Origin: Bacteroidales bacterium
GTDB taxonomy: Bacteria; Bacteroidota; Bacteroidia; Bacteroidales; UBA932
Reading direction: 5' to 3'
NCBI GenBank assembly: GCA_017504965.1
Contig: JAFVQD010000008.1
Location: 171,595-235,594 of the forward strand
DNA: 64,000 nt
The translations under genes and the position numbers were made by a program. This document shows, piece after piece, positions 36,340-45,820 of the stretch (positions are counted from its first letter, which is position 1; the number at the start of each line of letters is the position of its first letter). The notes below the pieces were generated by a model. That model did no database searches, was not told where the DNA came from, and saw only the letters and a list, made by a program, of their open reading frames with translations.

Positions 36340-38163
36340 TTAGAAAGACTGCAATTCACACAGATGCGAATACAGACCTTTATTGGTTAATAACTGATGG
36401 TGAGATCCCTGTTCTACTATCTGACCATCCTGAAGGACTACTATAGAGTCCGCGTGTTGTATAGTCGAAAGCCTGTGCGCTATCACTATTGATGTCCTGT
36501 TCTTCATCAATTTGGTCAAAGCATCCTGCACAAGCCTTTCACTCTCTGTATCGAGGGCCGAAGTCGCCTCATCCAAGATAAGAATCGGAGGGTTCTTGAG
36601 TACAGCCCTGGCAATGGCTATCCTCTGCCTCTGTCCACCGGAAAGTTTTGCACCCCTGTCGCCGATATTTGTATCGTAACCATCCTCCATTGCGAGGATA
36701 AACTCCTCCGCATTGGCGATTCTGGCAGCATTCTCCACCTCCTCTCTCGTCACATTCTCCATTCCGAAGGTTATATTATTATATATGGTATCATTGAAAA
36801 GGATAGCCTCCTGTGTCACTATACCCATCAATGAGATAAGATCTTTCTGATTATAGTCCCTGATATCCTTGCCATCAAGGGTAATCGAACCGGAAGTGAC
36901 ATCATAAAACCTCGGTATAAGGTCTGCCATAGTGGATTTTCCTGCCCCTGACGGGCCCACTATTGCCACCATCTGCCCCTTCCTGATCTCCAGAGAGACA
37001 TTTTTCAGGACCGGCTCCTGAGAATATCTGAAAGAGACATTCTCAAACCTGATCCCCTCTTCAAAAGATTTTAAAGGGATAGGATTCTCCCTGTTCTTAA
37101 TCTCCGAAGCCACATCCAGGATAGCGAATATACGGTTACCCGATACCAGCCCCCTCTGCACATTGGCATAGGCATTTGCAATCGCTTTGGACGGCTCAAG
37201 CACCCTCCAGTAAAATGCAATGTAAACCACAAACTCGGGCAATGTCATCCCCAGCTCCCCCTTCATCTGGAGCCAGCCTCCGAAGAAGAGGACACCTACC
37301 GCCACAGATATCCCCAAAAATTCAGAAAGGGGCGATGCAAGTTCCTGTCTGGTGAAGATGGACCTGCTTATCTCCTTGTGCTCCTGATTGGTCCTCTCAA
37401 AATTATCCCTCACATATTTCTGGGCATTGAACGCCTTGATAATTCTCGCACCCGAGATTGCCTCCTCGAACTGGCTGATGATCCTACCCAGGAGCGACTG
37501 AGTCTGCACTGCACCCCTTTTAAGTTTTCTCGACACACCACCTATGACCAGTGCAGAGATGGGAAGGGTGAGCAGTGTCACCAGTGTCAGCTTGGGTGAC
37601 ATATAGAACAGACCCGCCATAAAACCTATAATCAGCAGTGGCTCACGGAATATGATATGAAAACTGGCTGCTACACTATTCTGTACCTCATTCACATCAT
37701 TCGACACACTTGAGAGTATATCACCTTTTCTCTGGTCGTGAAAATATCCTATATGAAGTTTGGTGATGACATTGAACAGATCCCTCCGGATACCCTTCAT
37801 AATATGGGTCTTCATATTGACCAATATCTTCTGGGACCAGAACCGTGTAAGGTTTGACAGGAACGATGCCGCTATAAGTATGAAGCATACAAAAAGAAGT
37901 CCTGCCAATACACTCTTATCCCCTATTATCTTCACCAGGTAATACTCAAACAGACTGTAAAAATAGTCCACTGTCAGGGCGAACTCAGGCATTGATGCAC
38001 TTTTGGTCACAGAATCCGCATCGAAGAGGACGGTAAGAAGGGGGTCTATAAGGGCATAATTCACCACTCCGAAGATGACTGAGAATATCGACAAGATCAG
38101 ATATCCCGGCCAGAACCTCCTGTATGGCTTGGCATACGCCAATAGTCTCTTGAATGTATCCAT
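36340..38163 (-). CDS. ABC exporter, MsbA/multidrug type, fused TMD-NBD
   Basis: A 607-aa half-transporter: six membrane helices in the first 330 residues, then the ATPase domain with Walker A GPSGAGKST, the signature LSGGQRQR, Walker B ILILDEATSALD and the switch histidine in AHRLST. The homodimer exports lipids (lipid A core in MsbA) or drugs. The neighbouring acyl-CoA ligase fits lipid traffic, but the substrate is not decided by sequence. It starts four bases after the small DUF4834-like gene. Confidence 0.88.
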   Translation of the reverse strand: MDTFKRLLAYAKPYRRFWPGYLILSIFSVIFGVVNYALIDPLLTVLFDADSVTKSASMPEFALTVDYFYSLFEYYLVKIIGDKSVLAGLLFVCFILIAASFLSNLTRFWSQKILVNMKTHIMKGIRRDLFNVITKLHIGYFHDQRKGDILSSVSNDVNEVQNSVAASFHIIFREPLLIIGFMAGLFYMSPKLTLVTLLTLPISALVIGGVSRKLKRGAVQTQSLLGRIISQFEEAISGARIIKAFNAQKYVRDNFERTNQEHKEISRSIFTRQELASPLSEFLGISVAVGVLFFGGWLQMKGELGMTLPEFVVYIAFYWRVLEPSKAIANAYANVQRGLVSGNRIFAILDVASEIKNRENPIPLKSFEEGIRFENVSFRYSQEPVLKNVSLEIRKGQMVAIVGPSGAGKSTMADLIPRFYDVTSGSITLDGKDIRDYNQKDLISLMGIVTQEAILFNDTIYNNITFGMENVTREEVENAARIANAEEFILAMEDGYDTNIGDRGAKLSGGQRQRIAIARAVLKNPPILILDEATSALDTESERLVQDALTKLMKNRTSIVIAHRLSTIQHADSIVVLQDGQIVEQGSHHQLLTNKGLYSHLCELQSF

Positions 38164-38167
38164 CCTG

Positions 38168-38422
38168 CTACTCCTCTTTTACTGTTTCAAAATCCACATA
38201 TTCCCCCATATCCTTCTCCACCAGCTTTTCTTGCTCTGAAGAAGATACAGAAGAGACATACACCTCACCCTCCTTATCACTATACTGCTCACTGGCAGAG
38301 GTGTACTCCCGGTATGTCTGGGTCTCTCTTCTCCTCGCCCTGCCAAGCACTATAGTCAGCATCAGCTTCACAAAGAGGGAAGCGACCATAAAAATCAAAA
38401 AACAACTCAATAAAAAAAACAT
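38168..38422 (-). CDS. small single-helix membrane protein, DUF4834-like
   Basis: An 84-aa protein with one N-terminal membrane helix (about 3-26) and a charged, Ser/Glu-rich cytoplasmic tail. I think it belongs to the Bacteroidetes DUF4834 group on size, position and shape, but this is not certain. It is close to both neighbours on the same strand (gaps of 8 and 4 bases), which supports a real gene. No function is known to me. Confidence 0.6.
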   Translation of the reverse strand: MFFLLSCFLIFMVASLFVKLMLTIVLGRARRRETQTYREYTSASEQYSDKEGEVYVSSVSSSEQEKLVEKDMGEYVDFETVKEE

Positions 38423-38430
38423 TTCCCTTT

Positions 38431-40662
38431 CTATAACTTTTTCATAGTACCTGTCTGCAAATTCAAGACCATATCTTTCCCCTCAACATTAGTTACCACC
38501 ACTTCCCTCTCTGATCTCTTCTCCACTTTAGTGTCAGAGACCAATCTCTTCTTCTTGGAAAAATCTGTAACAGGCACTCCGTTTTCATTACATATCACAG
38601 TCTGGTATCCGGTCCTTATGATCCAATACCTTCCTCCGCCCAGTTCGAGCATCTGCGGCATATGTTTGATCTTCTCATTCAGAGCCACAGGGGTCCAGGA
38701 CTCCACCGCCTTACCCTGAATATCATACATTCCTATGGTATTGTCTGTATGAAGAACCATTATAGTATAGTGCAGATTCTTGTCGAAATCATACACTGCC
38801 GGCCCCAGGAGAACCCCTTTCTTCAGCGTCACAGGGAAAGGTTTTACCCATCTTCCAAGCCTGTCCAGCATATACATTTTATCTCCTGAGCAGAAAACCA
38901 TCTGCAGTTTATTGTTCTTGAAATGATCCACTTGCGCCACATATCCACAAAGTTTTCCATCAAACGGTATAGTCCAGACCCCTCTCTTCTTATCATCAAG
39001 CAGTCTGATCTTCAGATCATCCATCTGCTGAAGATAATTCTTCTTGCCGTTGGTAAAATTCTTCACCTCAAAAGGTCCTTTGGGCACCTCCACCACAGTC
39101 TCATCATATACAGCCTTCTCATTAGCAGCGGTCTGCGCCACAGGGGGCTGTGGAAGGAGTGCCATATTCTGTGCATACCACACAAAAGAGGTGTGTACAT
39201 CTTCTCCGTGACCATTCAGACTGAAAGTAAGATAATTGAAATTATGCTCGCCCAGACCTTTTATAATAGGTTTACTGAACATCTCCTTAAAATACAGCGC
39301 CAATGAATCTGAGCACTTCGCAAGATTCACCACACCCAGTACAGATGCACTCTCTCTGCATATATCGGCAGCAGATGTCTGCTCAAGATATCTCTTCATC
39401 GAAAAGTACAATTCATTCTGTGTCTGCTGCGCAAACTTGTCTACCATCTTCCGGCTCCCTACTATGACCCAATCATCCACCACAGAGTATGCTTCATCCG
39501 AGGTGGGGGTAAAAAACTTGCCCAAAAGTGTAGGGATATATCCACCATACAATTTCATAACAGATGGATCCTTGAGCCTCATAAGAACCAGCTTCTCCCC
39601 ACCCTTCCCCTCAGGGACAGAGGCCAATGCTATCTCTTTCACATCCAAAGAGAGAAACCACTCCTTCGGAGAGATATCCGCCCCGGCATTTCTGGGGGCA
39701 ATAGCATTTAAATATGTGTAGTCGTTGGCCTTTTTGGCCGCTTCAAGAAATGCCATATATGAATCAAGGTACCCGTCCACATCATCCAGAGGGAATGTCA
39801 TCACATACTCGGTGTTGTGAGGGAGTATATCGAATATCCCTGATGTCCCCTTTTTAGTTTTGGTGAAGATGCTTGAGAAGTTTGCCACATCCTTAGTATT
39901 ATACAGAAGACCTGTGCCTTTGATTTGACCATCATCCTCACCTCTCTCCACACGGAAACTTCCCCAAGAGGCAAAAGAGGAGAAGAATGATGCTACCCCG
40001 AGATAATCTCTGTTCACTGCCCCTGAGAAGAATTTGCCGATATTCTGATTATTCACGTGTAGGATCATATCACCACTCACCCCTTTGGCACCTCTGGCAT
40101 AGAGAGGATTGTCCTGGATGGAGGTTTTGTTCTCCAGATGCCTTATCGAAGACTCCACGAGGACGTGTGAAGGGCTCGCTATCAGAAACTGGTGATGGAA
40201 TGCATAGCTTACACCGGGTATAACAGTCTTACTTATGATAACTCCGCTATATCTTTTGTTGATCACACCGGAGCAGCTGTTCTCCAATAATTTTTTAAGC
40301 TCTTCCCTCTCTTTAGGATCCTCCACCGAGATTACAAAAAGAGGAGCGATAGTATTCTTCGCCGGATAGTGAACTGATATCACAAAACCCTGATGCTCAG
40401 TCTCCTGAAGAAATACCTTCAGAAATTTCATCAGAGGTGTATCTTTATCCAGAAAAGCTTCGATATGGGACTCCTCCTGCTCAGCAAAATCGTATATCAT
40501 CACAGCATCAGATGGGACTGCACTGATGGCATCACCTCTGGATACAGAGATCTCCTCTTCACTTGTATCAGAATGGGAAAAAAGCTTATAGAAACCAAAG
40601 CCTATTCCACCTAACAGCAAAAGAGCCAAGACAGTGCAAGTGATTACGATTTTCCTGTTCAT
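38431..40662 (-). CDS. large envelope-anchored protein of unknown function, DUF3352-like N-part
   Basis: A 743-aa protein with an N-terminal signal anchor (about 5-28) and a long extracytoplasmic part. The first 480 residues have alternating beta/alpha character with statements such as VPSDAVMIYDFAE and LFVISVEDPKEREELKKLL, recalling DUF3352 proteins. Residues about 545-743 look like short beta-propeller-type repeats (VYDFDKNLHYTIMVLHTDNTI, then GRYWIIRTGYQTVICNENG) and end NLQTGTMKKL. It has its own -7 box (TAACTTTG at 40683-40690). No enzymatic motif is visible. It heads the unit running into the small protein, exporter and ligase. Confidence 0.7.
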   Translation of the reverse strand: MNRKIVITCTVLALLLLGGIGFGFYKLFSHSDTSEEEISVSRGDAISAVPSDAVMIYDFAEQEESHIEAFLDKDTPLMKFLKVFLQETEHQGFVISVHYPAKNTIAPLFVISVEDPKEREELKKLLENSCSGVINKRYSGVIISKTVIPGVSYAFHHQFLIASPSHVLVESSIRHLENKTSIQDNPLYARGAKGVSGDMILHVNNQNIGKFFSGAVNRDYLGVASFFSSFASWGSFRVERGEDDGQIKGTGLLYNTKDVANFSSIFTKTKKGTSGIFDILPHNTEYVMTFPLDDVDGYLDSYMAFLEAAKKANDYTYLNAIAPRNAGADISPKEWFLSLDVKEIALASVPEGKGGEKLVLMRLKDPSVMKLYGGYIPTLLGKFFTPTSDEAYSVVDDWVIVGSRKMVDKFAQQTQNELYFSMKRYLEQTSAADICRESASVLGVVNLAKCSDSLALYFKEMFSKPIIKGLGEHNFNYLTFSLNGHGEDVHTSFVWYAQNMALLPQPPVAQTAANEKAVYDETVVEVPKGPFEVKNFTNGKKNYLQQMDDLKIRLLDDKKRGVWTIPFDGKLCGYVAQVDHFKNNKLQMVFCSGDKMYMLDRLGRWVKPFPVTLKKGVLLGPAVYDFDKNLHYTIMVLHTDNTIGMYDIQGKAVESWTPVALNEKIKHMPQMLELGGGRYWIIRTGYQTVICNENGVPVTDFSKKKRLVSDTKVEKRSEREVVVTNVEGKDMVLNLQTGTMKKL

Positions 40663-40682
40663 ACTTCACGCAGTTTAACTCG

Positions 40683-40690
40683 CAAAGTTA
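40683..40690 (-). promoter_or_regulatory. -7 box of the 743-aa protein gene
   Basis: Minus strand TAACTTTG, 21 bases before the ATG at 40662. Confidence 0.55.
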
Positions 40691-40709
40691 TAAAATTTTA
40701 TCATTTACC

Positions 40710-40744
40710 TACAAAAAATAAAGGGTGACCCGACGGCCACCCTT
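40710..40744 (-). terminator. terminator of the FKBP-nhaA unit
   Basis: A 7-bp stem (CACCCTT at 40738-40744 with AAGGGTG at 40721-40727) with further GC pairing in the loop, followed on the minus strand by TTTATTTTTTG. It lies 27 bases after the FKBP stop. Confidence 0.75.
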
Positions 40745-40771
40745 CTCAAACAGGATATCTCCTGTCCTATA

Positions 40772-41482
40772 TTACTTCTCCTCTACTGCAGCAGGGAACA
40801 CCTTCAGAAGCTCTACCTCGAAAATCAAGGTAGCATTACCGGGGATATTACCATAGCCACGTGGACCATAACCCAGATTTGAAGGGATGTAAAGTTCGAT
40901 CTTGCCACCCTCTTTAGCATAAGTAAGACCTTCTGACCACCCTTTGATAACTGCATTAAGAGGGAATTTTGCAGGTTCACCTCTGTCGTATGAAGAGTCG
41001 AATACGGTGCCGTCAAGAAGTGTACCTTTATAATGTACCTCTACGGTATCCTGTGGCTGAGGAGATACACCTGCACCCTCTTCGATGATCTTGTACTGAA
41101 GACCGGATACAGCCTCTACCACACCTTTCTTCTCTTTGTTTTTAGCCATAAACTCGGCCCCTTCCTGCTCACTCAACTGAGCCAGAGCGTTCATTCTCTG
41201 CATCAAGTGATTCTGGATCACCTGCATAATCTGCTCTTCAGCGATTTCGAGCTCAGCACCTTTCATCATATCGTTGAGACCTTTTTTCATCTCACATTTG
41301 TTAAGCTCACCGAAGTTTGAACTTTTGATCATACCGCCGAAGTATGCTCCAAGAGCATAACTTACAGAGTCAACTTTAGCACTTGTAGTACCGGGAACAC
41401 GTTCTCCGGCATTGAATTTACAAGAGGAGAACATCAGACTCCCCATAAGGCATACTGCCACTAATAATTTAATAGATTTCAT
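40772..41482 (-). CDS. FKBP-type peptidyl-prolyl isomerase lipoprotein
   Basis: A 236-aa lipoprotein: signal peptide with lipobox FSSC (Cys21), an N-terminal dimerisation domain of FkpA/Mip type (about 35-115, [12 protein letters not shown]), and a C-terminal FKBP domain with [30 protein letters not shown] and IPSNLGYG. It assists folding of proteins outside the inner membrane. It is downstream of nhaA (15-nt gap) and ends at a clear terminator. Confidence 0.92.
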   Translation of the reverse strand: MKSIKLLVAVCLMGSLMFSSCKFNAGERVPGTTSAKVDSVSYALGAYFGGMIKSSNFGELNKCEMKKGLNDMMKGAELEIAEEQIMQVIQNHLMQRMNALAQLSEQEGAEFMAKNKEKKGVVEAVSGLQYKIIEEGAGVSPQPQDTVEVHYKGTLLDGTVFDSSYDRGEPAKFPLNAVIKGWSEGLTYAKEGGKIELYIPSNLGYGPRGYGNIPGNATLIFEVELLKVFPAAVEEK

Positions 41483-41497
41483 CTTTTTATATTTATG

Positions 41498-42868
41498 TTA
41501 TTTTTTAATTTTCTTCTGTGCTGTACTGGGCACCTTTTTGGTGGTCAACAAAACAGCAAGCATACCGCATATAGCAGAGACGAACGATGTCACTAAAATG
41601 GCTGCCTTACCCATATTAAGATACACAGGATCACTGAATGCCAGATTATCTACAAAGATCGACATAGTAAATCCTATACCGGCCACCATACCTATGGCGA
41701 AGATCTGTTTCCAGGGAACACCGCCCGGCAACTCTGCCAGCCTTGTTTTTACCGAGATATAACTGAAAAGGGTTATACCGATGGGCTTGCCAAGGAGGAG
41801 TCCGAAGAAAATTCCGGGAACCACTGCAGGCATAGGGGACATCTGCAGGATGCTTCCATCGAGGGTAACCCCGGCATTTGCAAGTGCAAACAGAGGGATG
41901 ATGAGGAAGTGCGAAATAGGGTGAAGGGCAGATTCAAATCTGTGCATCAAAGGGTTTATCGCATCCACCTCCTCATTTATATCGTGGATTACCTCCATCT
42001 GTTTAGGATTTGCGAGGACCTCCACTTCACTGTTTCCATTCTCTTTGAACTTTTCCAGCAGGTGTTTGACCTTAACAAAAAATCTCACTTCGTTTATGGT
42101 AGTCTTGGATGGAATAGTGATGGCGAGAAGGACACCTGCTATGGTAGCGTGGATACCTGAACGGAATACGAAATACCATAGAACAAGTCCGAAGAGCATA
42201 TAAACATAAGGTGAATTTACCTTCATCTTATTAAAGAGAATGAGGATCAGGAACACCACAAGTGCCAGCCCCATAAAGACAAAATTGAGTTCGTGGCTCG
42301 GATAGAAAAGTGCCAACACTATGATAGCGCCCAGGTCGTCTACAATGGCCAATGCCAATAGGAAAATCTTAAGTGCAGATGGACACCTCTTGCCCAGAAT
42401 GGATATTACACCCACTGCAAATGCAATATCTGTAGCCATCGGGATACCCCAACCGTTGGATGTGGGGGTTCCGTGGTTAAAAATGGCATATATAGCTGCA
42501 GGAACCAGCATACCGCCGAGTGCAGCAAAAATAGGGAGGGTCGCTTTCTTCACAGAAGAGAGCTCTCCTACAAGCATCTCTCGCTTTATCTCAAGCCCCA
42601 CTACAAAAAAGAATACTGCCATCAATGCATCATTGATCCAATGCATTACCGACATCTCTATCTTGAAATTACCAATGGAAATCCCCGCCTCGATATACCA
42701 CAACTCCTGAAGATGCTGCAGAGCCGGGACATTCGCCACCACAAGTGCAATAACGGTACAAATTAATAAAACTAGTCCGCCAGAAGTCTGGCTCTCCAGA
42801 AAGGAGTGAAGCATTCCTCTCACTTTGGAATGCTTATGGCTGGTAAGCAAATCTAAATTATCAGTCAT
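41498..42868 (-). CDS. nhaA: Na+/H+ antiporter NhaA
   Basis: A 456-aa inner-membrane antiporter with about 12 helices. The paired aspartates for ion binding are in AIVDDLGAIIVLALFY, and ATDIAFAVGVISILG is the helix IV signature. A hydrophilic loop at about residues 260-310 is longer than in E. coli. It keeps cytoplasmic pH and Na+ in balance. A -7 box (TATCTTTG) lies 20 bases before the ATG, overlapping the end of the upstream isomerase gene, so it can be expressed alone with the FKBP gene. Confidence 0.94.
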   Translation of the reverse strand: MTDNLDLLTSHKHSKVRGMLHSFLESQTSGGLVLLICTVIALVVANVPALQHLQELWYIEAGISIGNFKIEMSVMHWINDALMAVFFFVVGLEIKREMLVGELSSVKKATLPIFAALGGMLVPAAIYAIFNHGTPTSNGWGIPMATDIAFAVGVISILGKRCPSALKIFLLALAIVDDLGAIIVLALFYPSHELNFVFMGLALVVFLILILFNKMKVNSPYVYMLFGLVLWYFVFRSGIHATIAGVLLAITIPSKTTINEVRFFVKVKHLLEKFKENGNSEVEVLANPKQMEVIHDINEEVDAINPLMHRFESALHPISHFLIIPLFALANAGVTLDGSILQMSPMPAVVPGIFFGLLLGKPIGITLFSYISVKTRLAELPGGVPWKQIFAIGMVAGIGFTMSIFVDNLAFSDPVYLNMGKAAILVTSFVSAICGMLAVLLTTKKVPSTAQKKIKK

Positions 42869-42884
42869 TATTGTTCTATTTATC

Positions 42885-43499
42885 TTACAAAGATATCAAT
42901 TTTCTCGATTCTTCACCAAGTGTTCCTCCGGGATGCACCTTGGCAAAATCCTCGGCAGTAAACTCGTTCATCTTTTCAAGTGCCACTGCCAACGCATCAC
43001 CCATCACCAGATGCACGGTAGTGCTGACGGTAGGTGCCAGATTGCAGCAGCAAGCCTCTGAATCCACTGGTGCATACAGGACATAATCTGAATTTTTTGC
43101 CAGATAGGAGTCCAAATTGGAAACGATTGCCACGATAGGGGCACCTATCTCCTTTACATATGGCACCAGATTCTTTATCTCCACAGTATCTCCACTTTTG
43201 GAGAGGACCACCACCACATCATCCTTCCCCACCATACCCAAATCTCCGTGCATAGCATCTGCTGCGTGAAGATATTGGGCCTTGGTACCTGTTGAGTTCA
43301 TAGTAGCCACGATCTTATTGGCGATGATGCCGCTTTTACCCACTCCTGTGACCACCACTCTCCCTTTTATACCGTGTATCAACTCCACCACCTGAGTAAA
43401 ATTATCATCGATCGACTCAGAAAGTTTGCATAGTGCTTCTGCTTCTTTAGCAATAACTTCCGACGCAATTTTCCTCAAGCTTTCACTTTTTTTTATCAT
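42885..43499 (-). CDS. arabinose-5-phosphate isomerase (SIS domain only, no CBS)
   Basis: A 204-aa SIS-domain protein of the KdsD/KpsF family, which isomerises ribulose 5-phosphate to arabinose 5-phosphate for Kdo synthesis. The SIS core is clear: GRVVVTGVGKSGIIANKIV, the HGDLG loop, VVLSKSGDTVEI and LAPTVSTTVHLVMGDALAVAL, ending HPGGTLG. Usual KdsD/KpsF proteins are about 320 aa with two CBS domains after that motif; here the protein stops about ten residues later. CBS-less forms exist in some Bacteroidetes. The ATG at 43499 is chosen because the -7 box TACCTTTG (43553-43560) overlaps the alternative GTG start at 43553. Confidence 0.82.
   Translation of the reverse strand: MIKKSESLRKIASEVIAKEAEALCKLSESIDDNFTQVVELIHGIKGRVVVTGVGKSGIIANKIVATMNSTGTKAQYLHAADAMHGDLGMVGKDDVVVVLSKSGDTVEIKNLVPYVKEIGAPIVAIVSNLDSYLAKNSDYVLYAPVDSEACCCNLAPTVSTTVHLVMGDALAVALEKMNEFTAEDFAKVHPGGTLGEESRKLISL
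42888..42895 (-). promoter_or_regulatory. -7 box of nhaA
   Basis: Minus strand TATCTTTG at the very end of the kdsD-like gene, 19 bases before the nhaA ATG. Confidence 0.55.
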
Positions 43500-43552
43500 A
43501 TAAATAAAATATTTTTCCCTTATGTTAAATTTTTTTGGTAATTTAGAGGGCA

Positions 43553-43560
43553 CAAAGGTA
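43553..43560 (-). promoter_or_regulatory. -7 box of the arabinose-5-phosphate isomerase gene
   Basis: Minus strand TACCTTTG, giving a leader of about 45 nt. It lies in the 68-bp divergent region between this gene and recQ and excludes a GTG start at 43553. Confidence 0.6.
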
Positions 43561-43567
43561 ATAAATT

Positions 43568-45787
43568 ATGGAGATAAGTTCAGCTGAATTGCAAATTAAG
43601 TTAAAAGAGTTTTTCGGATTTGATCATTTTAAAGGTGAACAGGAAGAGATAATTAGACATCTCATTTCAGGTAACGACACTTTCGTATTGATGCCTACAG
43701 GTGGCGGCAAATCGCTCTGCTACCAGCTTCCTGCCCTTCTTATGGAAGGGACCGCCATAGTTATATCTCCATTGATCGCCCTTATGAAAAACCAGGTGGA
43801 TGCCATCAGAGGTTTCGTAGCCAATAAAAATAAAGAGGGTGTCGCCCACTTTCTGAACTCATCCCTGAACAAGACCCAGATTCAGGAGGTAAAGGAAGAT
43901 CTCCTCAGTGGAGCTACCAAGCTCCTATACGTGGCCCCCGAATCTCTCACTAAAGAAGAGAACATCCAGCTCCTCAGACAGATCAAAATCTCTTTCTACG
44001 CCATCGACGAGGCCCACTGTATATCTGAATGGGGACACGACTTCAGACCGGAATACAGAAAGATACGAAGCATCGTCGAAGAGATCGGTGTAGCCCCCAT
44101 CATAGCCCTTACCGCCACAGCCACACCTAAAGTGCAGTCCGACATCCAGAAGAACCTCTCGATGTCAAATGCCAAAGTATTCAAAGATTCATTCAACAGA
44201 AAGAATCTCTATTACGAGGTTAGGGACAAGACCAATGTAAAAAGGGAGATAATAAAATTTATAAAGAACAATGCCGGCAAGTCCGGTATCATATACTGTC
44301 TCAGCAGGAAAAAGGTAGAGGATATAGCCGAATTCCTGAATGTTAACGGCATCAAGGCACGCCCATACCACGCAGGTATGGATGCAGCCACCAGGGCCAA
44401 AAATCAGGATGCATTCCTGATGGAGGAGGTAGATGTCATTGTAGCCACCATCGCTTTCGGTATGGGTATCGACAAACCGGATGTGAGGTTTGTCATCCAT
44501 TACGATATTCCCAAATCACTTGAAGGGTACTATCAGGAGACCGGTAGAGCAGGAAGGGACGGCAAAGAGGGGCAGTGCATAGCGTTCTACAGCTACAAAG
44601 ATATCCAGAAGCTTGAGAAATTTATGCAGGGCAAGCCACTTGCCGAACAGGAGATAGGCAAACAGCTCCTTCTGGAGACTGTATCTTATGCCGAATCCAA
44701 CAGATGTCGCCGCAAGATTATCCTCAACTACTTCGGCGAGGGGTATACAGAGGAGAACTGCGGATGCTGCGACAACTGTCTGCACCCTAAAAAACTCTTT
44801 GACGGACAGGAGGATCTCCTCACAGTCATAGAGCTTGTCAATTCGATGAAGGAGAGATTCAAAGCAGAACATCTGGCAAACATTCTGGCCGGTGTATCCA
44901 ACTCTCTGATCAAATCCTACGAACACCACAGACACGAACTATTCGGCATAGGAAAGGACAAAGGTGTCCGCTTCTGGCTCGCAGTTATCCGCCAGGGACT
45001 CATACTACACATTCTGGACAAGGATATCGAGCAGTATGGACTGGTCTTCGTCACAGAAGAAGGTAACGAATATTTCAAGAACCCTTACACCATAATGCTT
45101 GCTGAGGACAGGGAGTTCTCAGACGGAGACGACGATGATGAAGAAGACGATATCATCATAGGCAACAACAAACACGCTGCAAACCAAGGGGGGGCCGATC
45201 CTGTATTGTTTGCGATGCTGAAAGATGTCAGACACTCACTCTCCAAGAGGCTCAACCTTCCACCATTTGTAATATTCACAGATCCGTCTCTTGAAGATAT
45301 GTCACTCCACTACCCCATCACTGTGGATGAATTGAAAAACTGTCAGGGTATAGGTGAAGGTAAAGCGAAAAAATATGGCAAGGAGTTCCTCGCACTCATC
45401 AAAAAATATGTAGAAGAGAACGACATTGACAGACCAGCCGACTTCCTCGTAAAATCTGTCGTGAACAAGTCAGCTAACAAGGTATATATCATCCAGAATA
45501 TCGACAGAAAAGTGTCACTGGATGACATCGCCGACGCCAAAAATATGGATCTTCTGGAGCTGATAGAGGAGATTGAAGCTATCGTACACTCGGGGACCAA
45601 GATAAATATCGATTACTATCTCCGTCAGACTATTGACGAAGACAAGATTGATGATATTTACGAATATTTCCGTTATGATGCCTCTTCGGACTCTGTTATC
45701 GAAGCGATGAAGGAACTTGGACGCGATTACTCAGAAGAGGAGGTGCGACTTGTCCGGATCAAATTTATGTCCGAGCTCGCAAACTAA
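43568..45787 (+). CDS. recQ: ATP-dependent DNA helicase RecQ
   Basis: A 739-aa 3'-5' helicase for recombination and fork repair. Walker A is T44-G-G-G-K48-S, the DEAH box with RecQ loop is DEAHCISEWGHDFRPEYR, and motif VI reads YYQETGRAGRDG. The zinc-binding RQC part has CRRKIILNYFGE and CGCCDNC. The HRDC domain lies at about 545-620 (LPPFVIFTDPSLEDM), and a further 110-residue C-terminal helical region follows, a longer tail than in E. coli RecQ (609 aa). It is divergent from the isomerase gene and convergent with miaA. Confidence 0.95.
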   Translation: MEISSAELQIKLKEFFGFDHFKGEQEEIIRHLISGNDTFVLMPTGGGKSLCYQLPALLMEGTAIVISPLIALMKNQVDAIRGFVANKNKEGVAHFLNSSLNKTQIQEVKEDLLSGATKLLYVAPESLTKEENIQLLRQIKISFYAIDEAHCISEWGHDFRPEYRKIRSIVEEIGVAPIIALTATATPKVQSDIQKNLSMSNAKVFKDSFNRKNLYYEVRDKTNVKREIIKFIKNNAGKSGIIYCLSRKKVEDIAEFLNVNGIKARPYHAGMDAATRAKNQDAFLMEEVDVIVATIAFGMGIDKPDVRFVIHYDIPKSLEGYYQETGRAGRDGKEGQCIAFYSYKDIQKLEKFMQGKPLAEQEIGKQLLLETVSYAESNRCRRKIILNYFGEGYTEENCGCCDNCLHPKKLFDGQEDLLTVIELVNSMKERFKAEHLANILAGVSNSLIKSYEHHRHELFGIGKDKGVRFWLAVIRQGLILHILDKDIEQYGLVFVTEEGNEYFKNPYTIMLAEDREFSDGDDDDEEDDIIIGNNKHAANQGGADPVLFAMLKDVRHSLSKRLNLPPFVIFTDPSLEDMSLHYPITVDELKNCQGIGEGKAKKYGKEFLALIKKYVEENDIDRPADFLVKSVVNKSANKVYIIQNIDRKVSLDDIADAKNMDLLELIEEIEAIVHSGTKINIDYYLRQTIDEDKIDDIYEYFRYDASSDSVIEAMKELGRDYSEEEVRLVRIKFMSELAN

Positions 45788-45792
45788 GGCAG

Positions 45793-45820
45793 GCCCGACT
45801 CCGTTCGGGCATCTCATCTT
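45793..45820. terminator. hairpin between convergent recQ and miaA (REP-like unit C)
   Basis: Stem GCCCGA / TCGGGC (45793-45798 with 45805-45810), then ATCTCATCTTTT. It can stop recQ transcription. The tail GGGCATCTCAT is shared with the hairpin after gltX. Confidence 0.6.
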
